DNA from: Panicum virgatum
Lineage: Eukaryota; Streptophyta; Magnoliopsida; Poales; Poaceae
Assembly: GCF_016808335.1 (NCBI RefSeq)
Contig: NC_053148.1
Span: 43,912,930-43,976,929, forward strand
DNA length: 64,000 bases
Direction of reading: 5' to 3'
This document shows positions 56,812 to 64,000 of the stretch, one piece after another. The translations under genes were made by a program, and so were the position numbers. The notes beneath the pieces are model-generated. The model saw only the letters and a list, made by a program, of their open reading frames with translations. It had not been told where the DNA came from and made no database searches. Position 1 is the stretch's first letter. Each line of letters starts with the position of its first letter.

Positions 56812-58234
56812 ATGGGCAACGTCGTCGTCTCGGGCGTGCAGATCCGGCGGCGGCTGCCTGCGGTGGAGGAGCGGCTCACGCGGCCGCGCCGCCTCGTCCG
56901 GGAGCTGCCCGACCTTGACGCCGGCCGCCTGCATCACCTCATCCGCAGCGGCGACCTCGCGCCGTGCTTCGACGCGGCCGACGACGCCGGCGACGGGCGA
57001 GCGGAGGAGTGCCCCATTTGCTTCTACGTATGATCGATCATTCGTTCTTCCAGAAGACCAGAACTGCTCCCTGTTTCTCGTTCTAATGGGTTTTTTTTCT
57101 CTGTCTTTGGTGTCCATGCAGTTCTATCCGAGTCTGAATAGATCCAAGTGTTGCGGCAAAGGGATCTGCACCGGTGATTTTCTTATTCCCGATGCTTTTT
57201 CGTTCAGCAGCACCACAATATATGCTGATATGTGCTGTGTATTTGTTGGGTTACCAACTGTTCAAACATGGAATCAAAGCAGCGTCCTTAAATTTGGCTT
57301 AATTCAAAATTCCCAGCAACAGTGACATTGCAGTAAACATTTTTTTTTGAGGAAGTGCACTAAACAACTTATGTAAAGAATAATGAGCACATGACAAATT
57401 ATGGGCATCTAAAGTAGCCGAGAGGCTAATTCAGGCCAAAAATATTAGTAAATGCACTTTTTTAGACCATGTTTAATCTTAAAATTGTGTCCATTTTCTT
57501 TTCCTATAGTAATGCTATTGGCCTCTTACTGGTACTAGTATTTGGTTGTCCACAAAGAATTCACATCTTCAGTCCCCTCGTGCTTAACGAATGTTACATC
57601 CTTCTAGAGGCTTAGGGACACTAAGTTGCTCCATATTTCTTCTTCCTGCAGAATGCTTCTTACAGCTGATGCCATCCAAGACTTCTAAAGCTGTCCAGTA
57701 TCCTATTTTGCGACTTATGATTTGAACAATTGATGTGGGATATCTGAGATGTGCATTGTAGTACATTAGGTGTCCCATTGACGTACAAAACATCTTCTGC
57801 TGAACTCAAATTTCTAGAGATGTTAAGTAATCAGTACTTCACACTTGCATGGAATTAATCCTGAACAATGTTCAGTTTGATTGGAGATTTAGACATGTAA
57901 CCTTAAGTTGAGACAATGATACATGGATGAAACTACTGGCTTGTTCAAATTTTCCTAAATCCTTGAGGTCCTTAGCTAACGATGCAGCTGTCCATTCTGC
58001 AAAACCAAGTCTTACGCAATTGAATACCGAGGTGCGCAAACAACAAGTGAGAAGAAAATTAAACAAGAGGTATGTTCTCTGCCTGTAGATTCTGAATTTT
58101 GAACGGTACTACTAGTCTACTACTTACCGGTATTTCATCTATTCCTATTTGCGCAGGGAGAACAAAACGTCAATGAGAGCAAATTGAGAGTACATCCAAA
58201 ATCTCTGATTGCCGGCAAAATTATTCTACCTTAG
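56812..58234 (+). CDS. Small RING-type zinc finger protein (SIP5/DA2-like fold)
   Basis: Five exons, 56812-57027, 57122-57173, 57652-57697, 57988-58069 and 58157-58234, all with GT..AG introns; 474 nt, 157 residues. The N-terminus is MGNVVVSGVQIRRRLP, a possible N-myristoylation start, then Arg-rich. The RING ligands are CPIC (residues about 68-71), KCCGKGICTEC and CPFC (about 107-110). The tail YAIEYRGAQTTSEKK follows. Known relatives continue with a long IEAKIRM helix; here exon 5 diverges and stops at 58234, so the gene may be truncated or a short isoform. It is probably an E3 ubiquitin ligase by family; substrate unknown. Confidence 0.75.
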
Positions 58235-59414
58235 AATTAGCAAGTCCAATTTTATCTTACACTGATGCAAGCTCACTAACCTATTGGTACCTTTTTCTTA
58301 TCTTTGAAAGCTTTCATGACTGCCATGACTCATGATCCTAACTGAGTTGTTTGGATATCATTTTGCTCAGAAAAAAAATCTGATTCAGCTTGGGTGGCTC
58401 TGCATTGGCTGATTCAGAAAAAGAGTCCACTGTATACTGAAACAAGAATATTCTGCTAGTGGCTGTAAAAGAATGAGGAGTTGGTGTAGAACTGTACGTT
58501 GATTCTGTAGGAGGCTCTGAAGACAAAAATTAAGCTCCAAGTGTTTTGTCCTTGATTACATTAGTGGTGATCAAGACCTCCACGTCAGCATCCAATAATA
58601 CGACAGCAATTACTTGGACTCCGTGCGGTGCACTTGCACACTTCTAGATCATTGTATTGTTTTTTTGCCTTTAACAACTTAATTACTTTTCCTTTTTATA
58701 AAAAAATTGTTAGTTATGGACATTTTCTCATCCTACTGCTGTTACGTTCAGAATGTGACAGCCTTAGTATCAAATGTGTCCTCAACCCAGAAGCCTACTG
58801 CTGTTACGTTCAGAATGTGACAGCCTTAGTATCAAATGTGTCCTCAACCCAGAAGCAAACTTTTTGCTCGTTTAGGAATTCTTCCAACCATACTATGTTC
58901 GGTGACTCCATTCCAAGTCCTTGTGATCGAACTCTATTTTGTCAGGAAACATCCCTTTGCTGCATTTGAATCTGAAAGCTGTTTCACAACTGAGCTGAAT
59001 AAGGTTTCAGGAGGAATAAGTCTTTGCAACTTACTTGAGTTCCGCTCCCGTAGGACTAATCAGAAACTGACCACAAACCGAAATCGTATCCATTTTTCGC
59101 GTCTCCGCACACCACGAAGCGAAGCATGCCCAATCTAGAAACTTCTACTCAGTATTGAGAGCCCTCTAGCGCAGGAAATTAGCAATAGCACCCACTGATT
59201 CAAACAAACCTCTCATCACCTCCAATGGCGAAGCTCCAAAGCATTAGGTCGCCTTCACATGCGCCCGTGAAGGAATCCAGTCACCTTTTACAGTAAGCAT
59301 CATGTGCAGCAACAATACATTATTCAAGAACTGCGGCTACAAATATAGAATCGCACCCTGAGCACACCATCAGCCACCAGGAACACAAGCTTGATCGGTG
59401 ATTACTGATCAGCA
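58235..59414. other. Intergenic spacer with 62-bp tandem duplication
   Basis: Positions 58733-58856 contain two identical about 62-bp copies (GTTACGTTCAGAATGTGACA at 58741 and 58803). No gene is recognised. The region 59340-59414 before the Gly/Ser-rich gene has a TATA-like AAATATAG. Confidence 0.6.
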
Positions 59415-60981
59415 ATGGCCTCGAACAGAGTCCTTGCACTTGCCGTTCTTGTGGTGCTAGTCTCTGCAGGCGTTGCAAACTGCAGGCCGGTGAGGAGCAA
59501 TCTGGGCCTCGGCATTGGCGCCGGCGGAGGCCTCGGCATTGGGCTTGATCTTGGGTTGGGTGGTGGTGCTAGCTCGGGCCAGGGATCGGGTCCAGATGGT
59601 GGTTCGTACGCCACATCTGGTCGTGGGTCGGGCACGGGTTCTGGGTTTGGTTACGGCTCCGGCTCCGCCTATGGAGGAGCCGGGAATGGGGGCTCTGCCT
59701 CTGGTTGTGGCTCGGGCACATCATCTTGCTCGGGGTCGGGCTCGGGCTCGGTCGGCTTAGGCACATCTATCAACGTCGGTGTTGGTGTTGATGTAAATGG
59801 TGGAACTAATGGTGGTGGAGATTGTAATACCGGCCCTGGCTCAAACTATGGTTCTGGCTCGGGCTCGAGCTCTGCGTCGAGCGGAGGCTCATACCGTTCG
59901 CGTGGGCGTGGGTCTTCCAATGTTGGTATGGGTTCGGGTTCAGGGGTTGGTTTAGGTGGATCCATTGGGTTTAGTGGCGGGTCTAATGTTGGGCCAAGCG
60001 GTGGATGCTCGAATTGTGGGTCTGGGTCTGGGTCGGGCTCGGGACCAGCTGGTGGCTCTGGCTCATCCGCCAGCTCCGGCTCTGGGTCTGGCATGAGCGC
60101 AGGCTCAGGCTTCGGTGCATCTGGTTCTGGTTCGAGCTCTATAGCCGGATCAGGCTCGTCATCCGGCTCTGTAGGAATGTCCTACGGCTCCTCAGGTTAA
60201 TGTTTAGTACTAGCACGTGATTGGTCAGTGTAGCATACAGTATGCTTTGTCGTAGTGTAGCACGCTTCTGATTTGATTTTCCCTTGTTTTCTACAGGTTC
60301 GGGTTCGTCGACGTCGAGTGGAGCGAGCAGTGGCTCCAACTCAAACTCGGGCTCCGTGTCGGGTGCAAACTCAGGCACCGGCTCAAGCTTCGGCTCATTC
60401 AGCGCGTCAGGCAGTGGATCAAACTCCATGTCCATGTCTAGCTCGGTGTCAGGCTCTGGGTCCAACACCGCATCTGGCTCGAGCTCGTGGTCTGGCTCTA
60501 GCTCCAGCGCGGGATCCAACGCTGTGTCTGGCAACGTGGCTCAAGCAGGCGCAGGTTCGAGCTCCGAATCGGGCTCGTTCTCCGGCTCGAACGCCGGCTC
60601 AAACTCGAACTCGGGCGTATGGTCCAACTCCAACTCCGGGGCTAGTTCGACTACGTTATCCGGCTCAGGACCCGACTCCGATGCCAGCTCTAACGCTGGC
60701 TCGAGCTCCTGGTCCGACTCTGGAACAAACTCGGGCTCCTTCTCCGGTGCCGGGTCGTCGAGCTGGTCGAGCTCGCCGTCTGGCTCGACATCCGGCTCAG
60801 GTTCTGGGTTCGGCCAGGGCTTTGACGCGGGCCAAGGGTTCGGAGGCGGGTTTGGGCCTGGAGCCCGCCCGGAAGGCTTCGGCATGGCCGCATGGGCGGT
60901 GGCGGAGGGTTTGGAGCCGGGTACGGGTTCGGTGCCGGAGCCGGCGGTGGGAACGCCGGTTGGGCTAAGAAGCACCATTAA
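59415..60981 (+). CDS. Secreted glycine/serine-rich wall-type protein
   Basis: Two exons, 59415-60195 and from 60297, with a GTTAAT..ACAG intron that splits a Gly codon. The N-terminus (MASNRVLALAVLVVLVSAG) is a signal peptide ending near residue 23. The rest is almost only Gly and Ser, changing from GSGSG/GLG repeats in exon 1 to Ser/Asn-rich repeats in exon 2 (SGSNSNSG, SSSWS), then GFGQGFDAGQGFGGG. Such proteins are usually placed in the cell wall. The Gly-rich frame breaks near 60883; after a one-base shift it continues as GFGAGYGFGAGAGGG and ends WAKKHH at TAA 60979-60981. Without the shift it ends at 61033. This is either a sequence error or a true mutation in repetitive DNA. Confidence 0.75.
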
Positions 60982-61041
60982 GCTACGGAAACGTGAAGTG
61001 TTGTTGGTCCAGGGAATAAGGTTGTGTATGTAAAATGGCAC

Positions 61042-62280
61042 TTACCCACCGTGTGTCGCCACTGTTGTTCTTTCGGCCTCGTAACCAAATGTGAATGAAG
61101 TGTCATCGTGAGTGGAGAAGAAAAGCTGGACTCCTTTGGAAAGGAAAACAGAGGTGTGTCTCCTGTCACTTCCTTTGTAGCCTCCGTCCTTTCTTCCAAA
61201 ACAGGCCACTGCTTGGACGTGCATCGGCGACGACGACCCGGGGTGAATCCATGCCATACCCCCACGCACACGATCGGCGGAGCTCTCATCAACCACCGGC
61301 ACGCAGCAACCACTCCCCGTCCCCGCCCTCCACCGCATCTCAGCGACCGGAGCAGAAATGGCGAGCACCAACGCCACATTTCCGTCTCGCGCCCTGACCC
61401 CGCAGGCCGCGTCCGGAAAGAAAACCAACGAAAAGCGCCGCGTCCCCCCCGTGCCCCGGCACGTTGAAAGCGGCGCGCCGGCCGCCGGTGGCCGGCGCCG
61501 AACGAACCCTTCCCGATGCGGCAGCGCACCGGCCGCGCCCACCGGGCGATTCGGAATAACTCGGGGTTCCCACGCAGATAGCCGGCCGGCCGGTCGGCGC
61601 GGCGCGGGCTCCGCCGCAACCGCATGCAGGCCCTTGGGGTGGCGTACGTGCCGATGCTTCGCCCGATCCGGTGATGCTGCCAGGTAGGTGAGGTGACCGC
61701 ACGCGCGTGGTGTGGCGCGGTGGACGTCACTCGCTTGCTGCGCCGCCGGCACGGACCGGCGGAACAGCCACTAATGGCTGCCTGGGGCGGGGGGTGCCAT
61801 CGTGGCATCGTCCAGAACCTCCGGAGTCCTGTTTGAGCGAGCTTCGGAAAGTTCAGAGCTAACGTGCAGTCCGGACGGCCGGAGGCCGTGTCGTCTCCTT
61901 GCAAGCGGCTGGCGCCTGCGGCAAAGAATGGCGCGTCGCGTTTTCATCGCTGGATCACGAAGGAATCCAAGAGCGAACTCGACGGCGGCGAAGCCGGTTG
62001 TGTCCTCTTCCGGTCAGCAACTGCTCGGTTCGATGCCCGCCGGCGACGACACCGATCGAGAGAGAGCTGCATGCCTGGCTGCGTCACCCGGAGACGATAA
62101 GCACCGCCGCGCCGGCGCCGCGCTAGATGGATCGTTGGATGGGTAGATCAGTCTCTCTCCCCGACTCCCCCGGCACACGCGCGCGCCGCGGACAACGGGC
62201 ATGCCTTGCAGGGCACATGTGGGTTGCGCAACGGCAAAACGTGATGGATGACGTAATGGCCAAAGCTGAATGCTGCGTTT
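61042..62280. other. GC-rich region, no gene recognised
   Basis: Long open frames on both strands reflect high GC content and carry no recognised domain. The part 61987-62115 resembles 63806-63961 in ordered blocks (GCGGCGAAGCC, TGCTCGGTTC, AGAGAGAGCT, AGCACCGCCGCGCC). Confidence 0.45.
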
Positions 62281-62304
62281 AATTTAGTGGAATTTCCGAT
62301 TTGT

Positions 62305-63230
62305 CACTACAAAAAAAACACCTTCTCCATTTAATGGAGTTTCTATTCCTGTCGATAATAACAACAAACAAATGTTAAAGCAAGCAATATTTTTTTTATC
62401 CGTCAATCAGAGTTCTAATCAGAAATCGGATGACTGTATGTTGAGTTAAGTTAGGAGTCTAAGATCACTTAGAATTAGTTTTCGGCGAGTAAAATAAAAA
62501 AAATGTTTAAAGTTCTCAACCGACATGTAGTTGTTATATTATTAAATACATATGGTATATAATATATACATTTTTATAGGCTAGTCAATATATTTATATG
62601 GTTTCTCGTAGGCACGTACGGGCATATTTGCGAGTCCCAATAAAATAAAGTTGATTGTTGTGTTTAGTGGAATATTGTTGCCTTACCAATCGGTCTAGAG
62701 AAAGCACCTATCTATTTCATTAATAAGGAGGTGTTAAAAGAAGCCACTTCATTCATCAAGAGGGTCTAGAAATTGCCATGTTAATCTAAGAAAGATAAGA
62801 ATTTACAGCATTGGATTTTTCATTTTCAATCGGTCTAAACTAATCTAAAGAGTCCATATCGATATGATTAGTAAATATATAAATTCAAAACTAAGAAACT
62901 TTATAATATAACCAAAGAGTCCAACCAAATATGATTAGTAAGTAACTGAATTCGAATTATGAAAATAAAAAAATTAGCAGTTGATTAAGGAGTTCATATC
63001 AAATAAAATTAGTAAATAGCTAAATTTAAGTTTATAGAAATAACAAAATTAGCACTTGACAAAAAAAGTTACAATTAGTAAATAGCTAAATTTAAAATTA
63101 ATTCACAAGAAAAATAGTAGTGTTATCAAATATGACTAATAAATTGATAAATTTAATAATTGTAAAGTAGGGTAGTTATTTTGTAAAGCTATTAAGAAGT
63201 AAATTATGATGGGAAATAGATTTTTAGTAA
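62305..63230. other. AT-rich spacer with a possible CACTA end
   Basis: CACTACAAAAAAAACACC at 62305 resembles a CACTA left terminus, but no matching right end was found. The rest is AT-rich with recurrent phrases such as TTAGTAAATAGCTAAATTTAA between 62860 and 63150. No coding sequence is seen. Confidence 0.35.
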
Positions 63231-63239
63231 AGTTACACC

Positions 63240-64000
63240 AATGTTTGTTGGGGGCTCCTGCAACTACTCTGTCCGCTTGGCTTGTCAGCCAATCAACCAG
63301 AAGTATTTTACTCTCACACCAAATCAGTACCAGACCACCAGACAGCAGTATTTTTCTCTCATAAAAATCAATACCAGCCACCAGCCACAGTTAAGCAAAC
63401 ATAGTGGTAGGGAGTATGTTAAGAATCCCGAAATAATTATGAGAATCATGATGGAGAAGCACTGTTGAGTAGATAAAAGAAAAAATCATGAGAATCATTC
63501 GTCAGCGTGTAGCACACTGAAGCGGTGGCGGTCCGAGATCAGATGGCGGAGACCGAAACACACTTTCTCCTTGGAGGAAAAAGAAACGAGCACCTGTGTC
63601 GTCGACATTTTGGTTACTCCTGCTACCTGTAACCGGCTCGCCAACCCCCAAAGCTCCAACCATGCATGTCTTCCTATCTAGAAATGGCAAAATTCTGTAA
63701 TAAGCATTGACACCGGATCTGAGAGCATCTCCAACAGTTATAGCGGGGCGGTGGAAAATGTTTGTGACGTGCATACGCTGGGCTCCGCCATCGGGGACCG
63801 GAGCGGAGAAGCGGCGAAGCCTCCGCCGTCCCGATCCGGCCGTGCTCGGTTCAATGCCCGTGCATGCACCCCAGCCCCAACGGCGCGAGAAACGCTGACC
63901 GATTGGAGAGAGAGCTGGGCAGCTGGCTGCCTCACCTGGACACGCCCAGCACCGCCGCGCCAGATCGGGCTCCGTCACGCGCTCGCCGCACCGCATGTGC
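63240..64000. other. Right edge: repeat-like and GC-rich sequence
   Basis: 63280-63400 has short direct repeats (CAGAAGTATTTTACTCTCAC and CAGCAGTATTTTTCTCTCAT) of a type common in grass MITEs. GAGAGCATCTCCAACAG at 63721 resembles a MITE terminus. 63806-63961 is the second copy of the GC-rich motif set at 61987. No gene is supported. Confidence 0.35.

Noticed and set aside
61042..61904. 308-codon minus-strand frame downstream of the Gly/Ser-rich gene
   Set aside because: Overlaps several equally long frames on the other strand; no recognisable domain or promoter.

Overview
The window is plant nuclear DNA from a grass (Poaceae), probably a panicoid such as a sorghum, millet or maize relative. 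The evidence is: GC-rich host exons with GT..AG introns beside AT-rich spacers; dense nested transposons of grass type (CACTA, Tourist and Stowaway MITEs, PIF/Harbinger, hAT, Sirevirus-like copia, Tat/Grande-like gypsy); and host proteins of plant families. Species cannot be fixed by reading alone.

Layout. 1-2902: minus-strand Sirevirus-like copia gag and its 5' LTR. 2903-12591: a plus-strand armadillo-type membrane-protein gene (BLE2-like) whose two exons are interrupted by four transposable elements with clean target-site duplications (TSDs); removing them in silico leaves one 722-codon frame. The largest insert (CACTA, 7316-12449) carries its own nested solo LTR and a captured host exon. 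12984-16708: an HSP101/ClpB pseudogene broken by a hAT element and a Tourist MITE. 17417-19219: intact DUF2828/vWA gene. 19706-22023 (minus): heptahelical protein (HHP/PAQR) gene with an apparent one-base frameshift. 25932-27053 (minus) and 46645-47740 (plus): two divergently oriented GDP-L-fucose synthase genes, separated by about 19.6 kb containing a decayed Tat/Grande-like gypsy element (29232-39876), a Sirevirus fragment with an LTR (39877-43545) and smaller elements. 48621-53949: a near-complete PIF/Harbinger transposon with TTA TSD, transposase and MYB-like ORF1. 55149-56555: Tourist MITE, tRNA-Glu-like sequence and a Harbinger-related nonautonomous element. 56812-58234: five-exon small RING protein gene. 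59415-60981: secreted Gly/Ser-rich wall-type protein gene. The last 3 kb hold no gene I recognise.

The host genes do not form a pathway, except that the two fucose synthases would make the same product (GDP-L-fucose for wall polysaccharides and glycoproteins). The most informative signal is the stratigraphy of insertions: exact TSDs allow several host reading frames to be rebuilt and insertions to be ordered.
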